Notes under the pieces: generated by a model
The model's input: the letters and a program-made list of their open reading frames with translations, nothing else
The model's database searches: none
Told to the model about the DNA's origin: nothing
From: Parabacteroides distasonis ATCC 8503
Lineage (GTDB): Bacteria > Bacteroidota > Bacteroidia > Bacteroidales > Tannerellaceae
Length of the DNA stretch: 64,000 nt
Assembly (NCBI RefSeq): GCF_000012845.1
Contig: NC_009615.1
Span: 3,846,501 to 3,910,500, forward strand
Direction of reading: 5' to 3'
Translations under genes and position numbers: made by a program
In this document: positions 1 through 9,128 of the stretch, in pieces
Layout of the letters: each line of letters starts with the position of its first letter
How positions within the stretch are numbered: position 1 is the first letter of the stretch

Positions 1-967
1 CGGTCTCGTGATCGGCGGTTACGACGACCAATGTCTCACCGTCTTGGGCGGCCCATTCGAAGATACGTCCGATCGTACGGTCGAAATCATGTGTCTCTTG
101 CATCAACAGGTCGATATCGTTGAAATGTCCGTAATCATCCAATTGGGAGCCCTCTACCATCAGGAAGAAACCTTCCGGGTTTTGTCCCAGCAGATCGATC
201 GCTTTCATCGAGGCACGAGCCAAGAGATCGCCTCGCTCGGCGGGAAGCGGGGTGTCTACGGTATCGGTAACGCAGAATACCTTGCCTTTTTGGATCTTCG
301 CCAGTTCCTCCCAGCTACGGGGAGTCTGGTAACCTTTCTCCCTTAATTCCTTGAACAAATCGCGACCGTCCGCACGGTTCTCGAATAGCTTGGAGCCGCC
401 GCCGAATACGTAATCGACGCCACAGTTCACGTAATCCGCTACGATCTCGGCCTCGGCGTCACGATCCGTATTGTGGCAGCAGAAGTCGGCGGGCGTAGCA
501 TCCCATAGGCGACAGGTAACGGCGATGCCGCTTGACAGGCCTTTCTTATTCGCCAAGGTAGCCAAAGATTCCAAGGGCTTGCCTTCCGGGTCTACGCCTA
601 CCATATGGTAGTTCGTTTTATGGCCGGTGGCCAGTGCGGTACCTCCGGCTCCGGAGTCGGTGATGAGGCGGTTGGCGCAATAGGTTTTCGAGAGGCCGGT
701 GTATTGGGAGTTGTCCAGCCAGAGCTTGCCCCGGTTGGCGGTCCAAGCGGAATACATGTGCATAAGGCTCATACCGTCGCCGATCATTAGGATCACGTTC
801 TTTATTTTCTTTCCGGTAGGGGGGACTAGTTTCTTGACCTCGTAAGGTTTCTCTAGTACATACGTTTGTTCTTTGTCTCGGCGACTTTGTGCCGCGGCCT
901 CCGGAACGATCATGCCGGATAGCAGGATGGCTAAGGCGGATAGCACGGATAGAGTTGTTCTTCTCAT
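1..967 (-). CDS. Alkaline phosphatase, secreted (3' end cut by window edge)
   Basis: The frame read from ATG at 965-967 runs open to the window edge (322 codons; the C-terminus is missing). It starts with a typical signal peptide (about residues 1-26, ending AAAQ). The metal ligand motif MIGDG lies at 61-65 and the nucleophile serine in TDSGAGGTALATG at about S105. Further on come EGSQLDDYGH and VVTADHE, which match the metal-binding parts of the PhoA family. The enzyme would hydrolyse phosphate monoesters in the periplasm or at the cell surface. It lies 21 bp after the GH92 gene on the same strand, so it is probably cotranscribed with it. A role in removing phosphate from phosphorylated mannan is possible but is inference from that neighbour alone. 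Confidence 0.9.
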   Translation of the reverse strand, partial: MRRTTLSVLSALAILLSGMIVPEAAAQSRRDKEQTYVLEKPYEVKKLVPPTGKKIKNVILMIGDGMSLMHMYSAWTANRGKLWLDNSQYTGLSKTYCANRLITDSGAGGTALATGHKTNYHMVGVDPEGKPLESLATLANKKGLSSGIAVTCRLWDATPADFCCHNTDRDAEAEIVADYVNCGVDYVFGGGSKLFENRADGRDLFKELREKGYQTPRSWEELAKIQKGKVFCVTDTVDTPLPAERGDLLARASMKAIDLLGQNPEGFFLMVEGSQLDDYGHFNDIDLLMQETHDFDRTIGRIFEWAAQDGETLVVVTADHET

Positions 968-988
968 ATGATTCAGTATTTAATATTA

Positions 989-3862
989 TCAATTTATATA
1001 AAGGTTCTCTGTTGGGATCGCGTCTAGTTTGGACATGCTTGGCGTACGCCAGCTCCAGCCTAGGTACTCACCCTCGTAATCCTCGAAATAATGCAAGGCG
1101 AAGGGGTGGTAGCCTTTTTGTAAGGGGATGCGTCCCGTCGCGTCGATGGCGGCGTGGGAGGCATCATTGTCCACTACCTTTTCTTTGCCGATATAGAGGA
1201 CGCTACCGTCATCCGAGCGGGTACTGAACTCATAGACACCGTCTTCCGGTGCGTATATATATCCAGTGAAGATATAACCGAAATGATCCGGCAATTTAGC
1301 GTTCAGGATAGAAGGCTCAGGTATTGTTCCGGTCTCGACTACCTTCGCTTTTTGCAGATCGGCTACCCATTGGAACTCTCCTTCGTAATAGGTATAAGCT
1401 ACCCCATGCTTCGTAGGCTGTATGGATAACGCGGGGCGTAATACGGCTTTTGTCGCTTGGATCGAGTACGTACGGCTGGGTACGAATCCCTTTTTATATC
1501 CTTTGGCCTTGATAATCGTGGTCTCTTTTAAGACGAATGGCTCGCTGTATACCGGAGCGTTCTCATCCGGTTCCGATCCGTCAAGCGTGTAATGGATAAC
1601 CGCCTCGGGTGTCGTGGATTTTAGTTCCGCCGTAATCTCACCTTCAAATAAATCCAGATCATTCGCTATGTAAGGGATAGAGACGGTAGGTTGCTCCGTA
1701 TAGGAATAGGGAGCGTACTCGGGAGCGGTTCCCCAACTCTTGTCCGGTGTCGCCGAGAGCGTAAAGTCCAGTGTGCCTCCTTGCATCAACTGGTAGTATG
1801 TGATATAGCAATGCTTAATCTCTTTTCCATTCAGCGATACGCTCGTGATGTATTTATTCTTTTCCGGTTGGTTTGCCGTGATCGTAAGTATCTTTCCGTT
1901 TCCGAGTTTCACGGTCGCTTTGTCAAAGAGCGGCGCAGTCAGGATAAACTGGTTGCTACCCGGACAAACGGAGTAGAAACCAAGGCTGCTCAACAGGTAC
2001 CAAGCGGACATCTGCCCGCAATCCTCGTTGCCGATAATCCCCTCGGGAGTCGGTTGGTACATCTCGTCCAACAGGCGGCGGGTCCATTCTTGGGTTTTCC
2101 ACGGCTCGCCTACGTAGCTGTACAGGTAAGCCATGTGGTGGCTAGGCTCGTTGCCATGCGCGTATTGACCGACCAATCCTGTAACGTCTACCAGATCGCC
2201 GACTACCTCGGAGGTAACCATAAATAAGCTATCCAGATCAGCGATGAATGCCTCCCGGCCTCCGAACAACTGGGTCAATCCATATACGTCATGCGGGGTA
2301 AAGAAACGATATTGCCAGGCCGTAGCCTCCGTATAGGAACGTCCGATAGCGAATGGATCGAAAGGAGTCTCCCAATTCCCATCCTGCCGTTTGCCCCGGA
2401 AGAACCGGGTACTACCGTCGAATACGTTGATAAAATTCTGGGAACGCTTGATGAAGGTCTCATAATCATCCATATGTCCTAAAGCTTTCGCCATTTGTGC
2501 GATACACCAGTCATCGTAGGCGAATTCCAATAAACAGGAAACCGATTCTTTCTTGATATTCGTCGGGATGAAGCCTTCCTTTATATAATAATCCGCTCCT
2601 TTCTTATTCTTCTCCGCTGAGATCTTCATCGCTTCGAGAGCATGTTCCGCGTCATATCCGCGAATACCTTTTAAATAAGCGTCCGCTATAATCGATGTGG
2701 AGTGATAACCGATCATCGTTCCGGTCTCGCCTGCCGATAAGGGCCATAACGGAAGCTCGCCGCTGGCGTCGTACATATCCAAGAGAGACTGTACCATATC
2801 ATTCACCAAGGTAGTATCCAACAGAGTCATCATCGGATGCCAGGCCCGGAAGGTGTCCCAAGTGGAGAAGGTGGAGAATTGGCGGCGACCTGCCGGGATC
2901 GTCGCTACGCTCATGTCGTGACGGCGGTATTGTCCGTTCACGTCGCTCGCTATGTTCGGGATGATCTTGCTATGGTATAGCGCCGTATAGAAATTCGTGC
3001 GCTCGGCTTCGGTGCCTCCTTCTACCGTGATAACGTCCAGTTCTTTTTCCCAATCGGAGCGTGTCGCTTGATGGATGGCATCGAAATCAAAGCCATAGGA
3101 ATCCGTCTCTTGCTCAAGGTTCAGACGGGCGTTCTCCTCATTTACGATCGATACCCCGACTTTGCAGATGATGGGCTTTCCGGTAGTCGTATCGAAGGTA
3201 AGTACGGCTTGCCGTTCGGAAGGCTGTTCCATGGAAGAGAAGGGTTGCGAGAATTGCGCTACAAAGAAGACATACTGATTGTCTACCCAGCCCCGGGTAC
3301 GCCGCATACCGGTAAGCTCATTCTCCCCAGTTTGCTTAACCCAGCCTTCGTATATATATTCGTTATCCAATAAATGGTCCATATCGACCACCAACGTAGC
3401 CTCTATCCCTTTTTTATAGGTATATCGGTGTATCCCGACATGCGGGGTCGTGGTAAGTTCCGCTAATACACCTGCCTCCCTGAGATTCACCGAGTAGTAA
3501 CCCGGGGAAGCCTTCTCGTCCGAGTGCGAGAACGCTAGAGGTGTCTGGAGTGACGGACGGAATAGGATATCGCCAAGGTCGATACATCCCGTACCGCTTA
3601 AATGGGTATGGGAAAAACCCATTAAGGTAGAATCGCTGTAATGATAACCGGAACAAGCGTCCCAATTCCCTTTCCGGGTGTCCGGACTGAGTTGGACCGC
3701 TCCGTAAGGAGCCGTGGCCCCGGGATACGTGTGTCCGTGAAATCCCGTGCCGATAAACGGATTCACGGAATCGATGGGGGATTGTGGTGCTTGGCTACAG
3801 GCCGTGAATAAGGCTATTATCCCTGTACACAAGCAAGAAGAAAGAGTTTGAATTAATCTCAT
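989..3862 (-). CDS. GH92 family alpha-mannosidase lipoprotein with CHB_HEX_C-like and PA14-like C-terminal domains
   Basis: The start is set at ATG 3862 (MRLIQTLSS...), 10 codons inside the longest frame, because a lipoprotein signal peptide with a C at the 'FTACSQ' lipobox follows directly. The body (about residues 20-730) has GH92 hallmarks such as NPFIGTGFHGHTYPGA, GFSHTHLSGTGC, FSTWDTFRAWHP and GNEDCGQMSAWY. Next come a chitobiase-type C-terminal Ig-like module (about 760-830, 'AVIHYTLDGSEPD') and a PA14-like module (about 860-955, 'FTGYIYAPEDGVYEFSTRSDDGS'). GH92 enzymes are calcium-dependent exo-mannosidases acting on N-glycans and yeast mannan. The neighbours are susD/susC upstream and an alkaline phosphatase downstream, which fits a polysaccharide utilisation locus. 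The linkage attacked cannot be told from sequence reading. Confidence 0.9.
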   Translation of the reverse strand: MRLIQTLSSCLCTGIIALFTACSQAPQSPIDSVNPFIGTGFHGHTYPGATAPYGAVQLSPDTRKGNWDACSGYHYSDSTLMGFSHTHLSGTGCIDLGDILFRPSLQTPLAFSHSDEKASPGYYSVNLREAGVLAELTTTPHVGIHRYTYKKGIEATLVVDMDHLLDNEYIYEGWVKQTGENELTGMRRTRGWVDNQYVFFVAQFSQPFSSMEQPSERQAVLTFDTTTGKPIICKVGVSIVNEENARLNLEQETDSYGFDFDAIHQATRSDWEKELDVITVEGGTEAERTNFYTALYHSKIIPNIASDVNGQYRRHDMSVATIPAGRRQFSTFSTWDTFRAWHPMMTLLDTTLVNDMVQSLLDMYDASGELPLWPLSAGETGTMIGYHSTSIIADAYLKGIRGYDAEHALEAMKISAEKNKKGADYYIKEGFIPTNIKKESVSCLLEFAYDDWCIAQMAKALGHMDDYETFIKRSQNFINVFDGSTRFFRGKRQDGNWETPFDPFAIGRSYTEATAWQYRFFTPHDVYGLTQLFGGREAFIADLDSLFMVTSEVVGDLVDVTGLVGQYAHGNEPSHHMAYLYSYVGEPWKTQEWTRRLLDEMYQPTPEGIIGNEDCGQMSAWYLLSSLGFYSVCPGSNQFILTAPLFDKATVKLGNGKILTITANQPEKNKYITSVSLNGKEIKHCYITYYQLMQGGTLDFTLSATPDKSWGTAPEYAPYSYTEQPTVSIPYIANDLDLFEGEITAELKSTTPEAVIHYTLDGSEPDENAPVYSEPFVLKETTIIKAKGYKKGFVPSRTYSIQATKAVLRPALSIQPTKHGVAYTYYEGEFQWVADLQKAKVVETGTIPEPSILNAKLPDHFGYIFTGYIYAPEDGVYEFSTRSDDGSVLYIGKEKVVDNDASHAAIDATGRIPLQKGYHPFALHYFEDYEGEYLGWSWRTPSMSKLDAIPTENLYIN

Positions 3863-3896
3863 GGTGTATCTTTTGTTTACTATATTATACAATTGG

Positions 3897-3904
3897 CAAA
3901 GGTA
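3897..3904 (-). promoter_or_regulatory. Putative -7 promoter box for GH92-phosphatase unit
   Basis: Read on the minus strand this is TACCTTTG, a full match to the Bacteroidetes -7 consensus TAnnTTTG, 35 bp upstream of the GH92 start. No clear TTG is seen 19-20 bp further upstream. Because a strong hairpin (3949-3979) separates this from susD, it could give the GH92 unit its own transcription start. Confidence 0.45.
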
Positions 3905-3948
3905 AACTACCTATTTGAGATATGCGTTTTTACCCGGTAGAAAATAAC

Positions 3949-3979
3949 ACGGGCTGTTTCATTTTCTGAGACAGCCCGT
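3949..3979 (-). terminator. Hairpin after susD (terminator or attenuator)
   Basis: Two 12-nt arms, ACGGGCTGTTTC and GAGACAGCCCGT, pair (one wobble) around a 7-nt loop. On the minus strand the stem is followed by GTTATTTTC, a weak U-rich tail. It lies 42 bp after the susD stop codon and before the GH92 gene. It may end or attenuate susCD transcription. Confidence 0.6.
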
Positions 3980-4021
3980 AATTGAATCTTATTCGTACCT
4001 TGATCGGTTTAAAGGAATCGG

Positions 4022-5653
4022 TTAATATCCCTCGTTCTGCTTCAGTTGACCATTCGATTTAGTAATCTCTTCACTTGGATACGGGAATACCATCATATGT
4101 GCTTGATAGGCGTTTTTGTTGGTGTAATCTTCGTAACCAATAATCGTGAACGCGGATTCCGGATTCGCCCGGTCTTCATATCTGCGGATACGTGGATGTG
4201 CGTTCAACTCTTTATCGGCCAATGTCTTTATGTCGGCATTGGAAGAACGGTTCCAACGCTTTAAGTCGAATAGATGGTCTGTAAACTCAAAAGCCAATTC
4301 ACAACGGCGTTCGTGATATAGATCCTTCATCGTGGCGGTGCCGGTAAGCGGTGTCAAGTTGGAGCGTAGGCGGATACGGTTGATATCTGCGGTTGCTTTA
4401 TCGGCTTGGCCTGTCATTAAATATGCCTCGGCACGGAACAATAACATTTCTGCGAAACGGATGATCGGGAAATTGACACGGACCGTAGGCCAGTCTCCGT
4501 TAGCACTCACGGCTCCTTCACCTACAGGGTCTGAGTATTTGAACGCGTCCATGTATTTATTGATCATGAAACCAGCTTCAAGATCGGAGGTAGACCAGAA
4601 CTTGCGTGTCTCGCCGAAGAACGGGAACTCTTGGTTGTATTCCAAGATTGAGCGTACTAAACGGTCATTACCTTTACCATCTTTCGCCATTTCTTCGTAG
4701 ATGTCGTAAGAGGGCTTCATCTGCCCCCAACCATTATATTTGCCCCAGCCTTTGTTCTCAAGGATAATACCCGGGAATTCGGTACCGCCCGGTAGTGCGC
4801 CACCGATACTCGGAATAGTCCAGAGATATTCGGCGTTCCAATAATCTTTCAAGTCAGACGAGAATAGTTCTGCGAATGTGGGAGCTAGATCTCGATTGTA
4901 GTTGTTCTCTAATTGATTGACCATCTCGATGACGTTGTTCCATTGGGTAGCATCCCAAGTAGCCCAGTAAGCATAAGTTTTCGCTTTGAACGCCACGGCA
5001 GCAGCCTGATGTGCCCGGCCCCGGTTGTCAGCGTCATAGGATTCGAAGATTGGAAGGTAGGCGATTGCCTTGTCCATATCTTCGATGATCAGTTTATAAT
5101 TGTCCATAACGGTAGCTTGCTGAGGCGGTATGGAGTTGTCGTAATCGTCGGGGAAGTCCTCGTAACGTACGAAAGGTACTCCTTGTTTATCCGTACCGTA
5201 CCGATAAGCGATCAGATAATGTGCCCAGCCGCGACTGAAGTAAGCTTCGCCCAAGCTGCGTTTCTCGACGGCGGTCAGCGTCGTTCCCTTTTCTTTCTTC
5301 ACTAATTCTTGGATGATCCAATTCGCACGGGACATAGTAGAATACATACGGCTGAATACATCTCTTAGAGGAGATTCATCACCGGTATAGGCTAAGGTCG
5401 CCAAAGAGTTATAACCGCGCGTACGTCCCCAAACAATGTCGCATGCGGCTCCCTGTTCCCAGAATAACTCACGGCCGTAACAACCCTCTTGATGGAATCT
5501 TTCATATAATCCGTCAATGGCATCAATGGCCTGTTGATCATTCAAGAAATAGGAGGTTGTAGTTGCGTTTCCTTCCGGCTGAACGTCGAGGAAGTCGCTA
5601 CAAGAACTACAAACCAATGCGGATAATGCTAATACTGTAATATATCTTTTCAT
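4022..5653 (-). CDS. SusD/RagB-family outer-membrane glycan-binding lipoprotein
   Basis: The 543-residue protein begins MKRYITVLALSALVCSSCSDFLDVQPEG, a lipoprotein signal with the usual SusD sequence 'DFLDVQPEG' right after the lipidated Cys. It has the C-terminal pattern 'PIIRFAEMLLFRAEAYLMTG...INRIRLRS' and 'YHERRCELAFEFTDHLFDLKRW' of the RagB/SusD family. SusD-like proteins sit on the cell surface and act as the lid and ligand-binding partner of the SusC transporter encoded just upstream (41 bp gap). The glycan cannot be read from sequence; the nearby GH92 gene suggests a mannose-containing one. Confidence 0.95.
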   Translation of the reverse strand: MKRYITVLALSALVCSSCSDFLDVQPEGNATTTSYFLNDQQAIDAIDGLYERFHQEGCYGRELFWEQGAACDIVWGRTRGYNSLATLAYTGDESPLRDVFSRMYSTMSRANWIIQELVKKEKGTTLTAVEKRSLGEAYFSRGWAHYLIAYRYGTDKQGVPFVRYEDFPDDYDNSIPPQQATVMDNYKLIIEDMDKAIAYLPIFESYDADNRGRAHQAAAVAFKAKTYAYWATWDATQWNNVIEMVNQLENNYNRDLAPTFAELFSSDLKDYWNAEYLWTIPSIGGALPGGTEFPGIILENKGWGKYNGWGQMKPSYDIYEEMAKDGKGNDRLVRSILEYNQEFPFFGETRKFWSTSDLEAGFMINKYMDAFKYSDPVGEGAVSANGDWPTVRVNFPIIRFAEMLLFRAEAYLMTGQADKATADINRIRLRSNLTPLTGTATMKDLYHERRCELAFEFTDHLFDLKRWNRSSNADIKTLADKELNAHPRIRRYEDRANPESAFTIIGYEDYTNKNAYQAHMMVFPYPSEEITKSNGQLKQNEGY

Positions 5654-5694
5654 TTTGATCCTTTGTTAATATGAATATCTTTTAAAACACCCGA

Positions 5695-8600
5695 TTAGTA
5701 TGTCAATTTGACTCCGACAGAGAATACGCGTGAAACCGGATACTTCAAGGCATCCCAACCGCCGGTTTCCGGGTCCATTCCTGAGTAGTTCGTGATCGTG
5801 AAGAGGTTCTCACCGCTAAGGTAAACCGACATCATGCTGTTGCGTTCTTGCAGGTGAGCGCATTTCCTGATAACATCACTCAAGTCATAGGATACGGTGA
5901 AGTTCTTCAAACGTAAGTAAGAAGCATTCTCCAGATACCAATCAGACGGTGTGCTAAAGTTGCTATTCGGGTCGTTTTTCGATAAGCGTGGAATATTCGA
6001 CCCTGTATTCGACGGACTCCAAGCGTTCATGATCTCTTTTGAGCGGTTGAAGTTTCCTTCTACATCGCTTAAGGCCATATATTTACCTACATATAAAGCT
6101 TGTGCTCCACCTACGCCTTGGAACATAGCGCTTACGGAAAGCTTCTTCCAAGTGAATCCTCCGGAGAATGAGAATGTAGTTTTAGGTGTAGCGCTACCGC
6201 AGTATTGACGGTCTTCATCATTGATGACTCCATCACCATTGGCATCGACGAATTTCAAATCGCCGGCTACAGCGTCCGGTTGGATTCGTTTTCCGTCTTT
6301 GTTTACATAAGCGGCTGCCTCTGCGTCGCTTTGAAAAATGCCGTCAGTCTTGATCAGATAGAAAGAGGCCAGCGGTTCTCCTTCGGCTGTTTGATACATA
6401 TATGGAAGGTTACGATAACTACCATCGAAATATGCATCATTTTTGGTGATACCTGTCCAAACGCCCGGGGTTCCGTCTGCGTTCTTTACCCCAATATCAG
6501 AAACCCAGTTCTTTAGATAAGAGAAGTTTCCGGAAACGAAGTACGACCAATCTTTATTTACCTGTTGGTTCCAATTGATTTGCGCCTCAAAACCTCGGTT
6601 GCGGACTTCACCTTGATTGACTAACATGGCATCGATACCGATCGTTCCCGGCCAGTTCATCGTTTGCGACTGGATCAAGTTGAACGTGCGTTTGTCGAAA
6701 TAGTCGAATGCCATGCTCAAGCGATTGTCGAACATGTTCACATCTAGACCTAAGTCCCATTGCTCGGAAGTTTCCCATGTTAAGTTGGGATTTAATGCGG
6801 TAGAGTTATAGACGAAGTTTCCCCAAATCTTGTTCGATTCTACGCCGTACTGTGCCTGCTCCGACCAATAATTCTTACCTAATAAAGCTGATTTGTAATT
6901 ATAACCGATAGATCCTAGATTACCGACACGTCCCCAAGAAGCACGGATCTTCAATAAATTCAGTGTCTCGCTCTTCGGGAAGAAAGATTCATTAGAGATT
7001 TTCCATCCGGCTGTTACGGCAGGAAAGTCGCCATAGTTATTATCTTTAGGTAGACGGCCTGCGTAATCACGACGCCAAGAGGCTGTAACGAAGTAACGAT
7101 CGTTGAAGGAATAAGCCAGACGGGCGATCAAGGATACGTTTGCGTCAGGACCGGTCAAATAATCGGTTGCGGAAACGGAATTCGCATAGGATAGATATTG
7201 TAAATAAGCGGATTCGTCAGATAAATCTTTTCCATTAACCTCTAATCCTCGCTTGCTGTAATGATCGGCCGTAGTGGATAGTAAGACACCCACGGTGTGC
7301 ATGTCATTAAACGTATTGTCGTAGGTCAATGTGTTTTCCGTTTTCCATGCGTCTGCACGGTAAGTCGTTTCATCCAGATTATTTGTCAAGGAGGGTTTTC
7401 CCACCTCGTCACGGATCGGGCTGAAGTTCTTATATAGATTATTCTTCAGGTTGTAAGTGAAACGGCTCGTGAACTTCAAGCCGGTAACGATATTAGCTAG
7501 TTCCAGACTGGTCGTACTCCAGATGTCGCTGGTTCGGTCATAGCGGTTTTCCGCTTCCAGCAAGCGAACCGGATTGACAGCGTCTCCATGGATATCTGCG
7601 AAGTTGGAGCCATATTTGGCGATGTAATCCGGGTCTTCGGTCGTTGTTCCACCGTAAGTACCATCCAGCGGATTGTAAACCGTAGCGCTGGCAGGCATAT
7701 ACATAGCCGCCGCGACAACTCCCGTATAACCACTGTCGGTATCTTTTGAACGGCTTTCGTTGTTTTTCCAAACCACGTCTTCGGTGATAGTCACCCATTT
7801 ATTCAATTTGAATTTACCGTTGTAACGAAGTGAAAGGTTCTTGTTGAAAGTATTGATCAATACACCTTCATCATTATCGTAAGCAAATGAAACACGGTTG
7901 GAGGCATTCTCTGAACCAACATTCAAGGCTACGTTATGGCGTTGGTAGAAAGCGGTGCGGAAGATCTCGTCCATCCAGTTGGTACGTGTGGTACCTACCC
8001 ATGGGTTCTTGGTCAAATCCCAACCGGTCGGCAATGTAAGCCCTGCGTTTGCGTAAGACAGTTTTCGCATCTCGAGTTGCTCTTCCGCATTTAACGGCTC
8101 GATTACGTTGCTAGCTTTACGAACACCGAAAGTTGCGTCATAGCTCAACGAGGTTTTGCCCTCTTTCGCCTTCTTGGTGGTTACCAAGATAACACCGCCG
8201 GCTCCGGATTGCGCTCCATAGATAGCGGCAGAGGCAGCATCTTTTAAGACGACAATCGTCTCGATATCATTCATAGAAGCGATGGGTGCGCCGGGGACAC
8301 CGTCAACAACCCATAATACGTTATCGCCATTCTGTGAGCCCTGTCCACGGATCACTATCGAGGGTGTAGCCGTCGGGTCTCCACCGTTCGCTTGTACGGT
8401 AACACCCGCTAACTGCCCTTGCAACATACTTTCGGTAGAGGTAACCGGACGGGCCACCAGGTCTTCCGTGTTGTTCAGCACGCCCACGGAAGCGGAGAGA
8501 TCTTGTTTGCGTTGCCCCGCTCCATAACCGAGTACGACTACCTCATCCAATTTCTGCGTATCTTCTTCTAGGATGATGTTGAAGGTCGTTTTCCCGTTTA

Positions 8601-8943
8601 TCGGGATACTTTGCGTCATATAACCGATATAACTGATCTCTAAGGTAGCGTTTTCCGGAACTTCCAGTAGGAAATCTCCATCGAGCCCGGTGATTACTCC
8701 GTTTGTCGTCCCTTTTACGATCACGTTCGCGCCAATTACAGGAATCCCCGCCTGGTCTTTGACGATACCGGAAATCTGTTTCGTACTTTGTTGGTAGATG
8801 CTGGGACTCGGAAGTTCTAAGCCCGATGATTGCCCGAAGACGGGAGAAGCTTGAGCGGTTTGGGTACCTGCCACTATGCCACATAAAGACATCCCTACGC
8901 ATAGATGCTTGACAGGGATGAAATCATAAAGCCGTTGTTTCAT
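5695..8943 (-). CDS. SusC/RagA-family TonB-dependent outer-membrane transporter
   Basis: The 1082-residue protein has an N-terminal signal, a carboxypeptidase-regulatory-like domain (about 57-130, 'ISGIVKDQAGIPVIGANVIVKGTT'), a TonB-box region 'KLDEVVVLGYG' near 135, and a plug domain with 'STESMLQGQLAGV' and 'WVVDGVPGAP'. A long beta-barrel follows and ends in an aromatic-rich C-terminus. This is the standard layout of SusC proteins, which import oligosaccharides with TonB energy. It is the first gene of the susC-susD pair. No adjacent anti-sigma factor or hybrid two-component gene is seen, so the regulator of this locus is not evident. Confidence 0.95.
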   Translation of the reverse strand: MKQRLYDFIPVKHLCVGMSLCGIVAGTQTAQASPVFGQSSGLELPSPSIYQQSTKQISGIVKDQAGIPVIGANVIVKGTTNGVITGLDGDFLLEVPENATLEISYIGYMTQSIPINGKTTFNIILEEDTQKLDEVVVLGYGAGQRKQDLSASVGVLNNTEDLVARPVTSTESMLQGQLAGVTVQANGGDPTATPSIVIRGQGSQNGDNVLWVVDGVPGAPIASMNDIETIVVLKDAASAAIYGAQSGAGGVILVTTKKAKEGKTSLSYDATFGVRKASNVIEPLNAEEQLEMRKLSYANAGLTLPTGWDLTKNPWVGTTRTNWMDEIFRTAFYQRHNVALNVGSENASNRVSFAYDNDEGVLINTFNKNLSLRYNGKFKLNKWVTITEDVVWKNNESRSKDTDSGYTGVVAAAMYMPASATVYNPLDGTYGGTTTEDPDYIAKYGSNFADIHGDAVNPVRLLEAENRYDRTSDIWSTTSLELANIVTGLKFTSRFTYNLKNNLYKNFSPIRDEVGKPSLTNNLDETTYRADAWKTENTLTYDNTFNDMHTVGVLLSTTADHYSKRGLEVNGKDLSDESAYLQYLSYANSVSATDYLTGPDANVSLIARLAYSFNDRYFVTASWRRDYAGRLPKDNNYGDFPAVTAGWKISNESFFPKSETLNLLKIRASWGRVGNLGSIGYNYKSALLGKNYWSEQAQYGVESNKIWGNFVYNSTALNPNLTWETSEQWDLGLDVNMFDNRLSMAFDYFDKRTFNLIQSQTMNWPGTIGIDAMLVNQGEVRNRGFEAQINWNQQVNKDWSYFVSGNFSYLKNWVSDIGVKNADGTPGVWTGITKNDAYFDGSYRNLPYMYQTAEGEPLASFYLIKTDGIFQSDAEAAAYVNKDGKRIQPDAVAGDLKFVDANGDGVINDEDRQYCGSATPKTTFSFSGGFTWKKLSVSAMFQGVGGAQALYVGKYMALSDVEGNFNRSKEIMNAWSPSNTGSNIPRLSKNDPNSNFSTPSDWYLENASYLRLKNFTVSYDLSDVIRKCAHLQERNSMMSVYLSGENLFTITNYSGMDPETGGWDALKYPVSRVFSVGVKLTY

Positions 8944-8977
8944 GTTTGCGTATTTTAGTGTTTATCTAAATCTGCCG

Positions 8978-8985
8978 CAAAAGTA
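8978..8985 (-). promoter_or_regulatory. Putative -7 promoter box for susC
   Basis: The minus strand reads TACTTTTG, matching TAnnTTTG, 34 bp upstream of the susC ATG. No good -33 TTG is visible at the proper distance, so the support is the -7 box and its position only. Confidence 0.4.
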
Positions 8986-9041
8986 GGCGTAATATGTGCG
9001 AGTATAGTGGAAGGTCTTATGAAGTGTTTGTGAATAAAATG

Positions 9042-9127
9042 TTGCAAAGCTGTTGCAGCCTTACTGCAACGCACGTGCAGTGTTACTGCGACAGGCGTGC
9101 AGTAACATTGCAATGCGGGTTGCAATA
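9042..9127. repeat. Array of short hairpins between uxaC and susC
   Basis: The segment holds four consecutive small stem-loops with related stem words: TGCA/TGCA at about 9043-9057, ACTGCA/TGCAGT at about 9063-9081, ACTGC/GCAGT at about 9084-9102, and ATTGCA/TGCAAT at about 9107-9126. The spacing is about 22 bp. The array ends at the uxaC stop codon. It may act as an mRNA end or as a protein-binding array; nothing in the sequence decides between these. Confidence 0.6.
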
Positions 9128-9128
9128 A

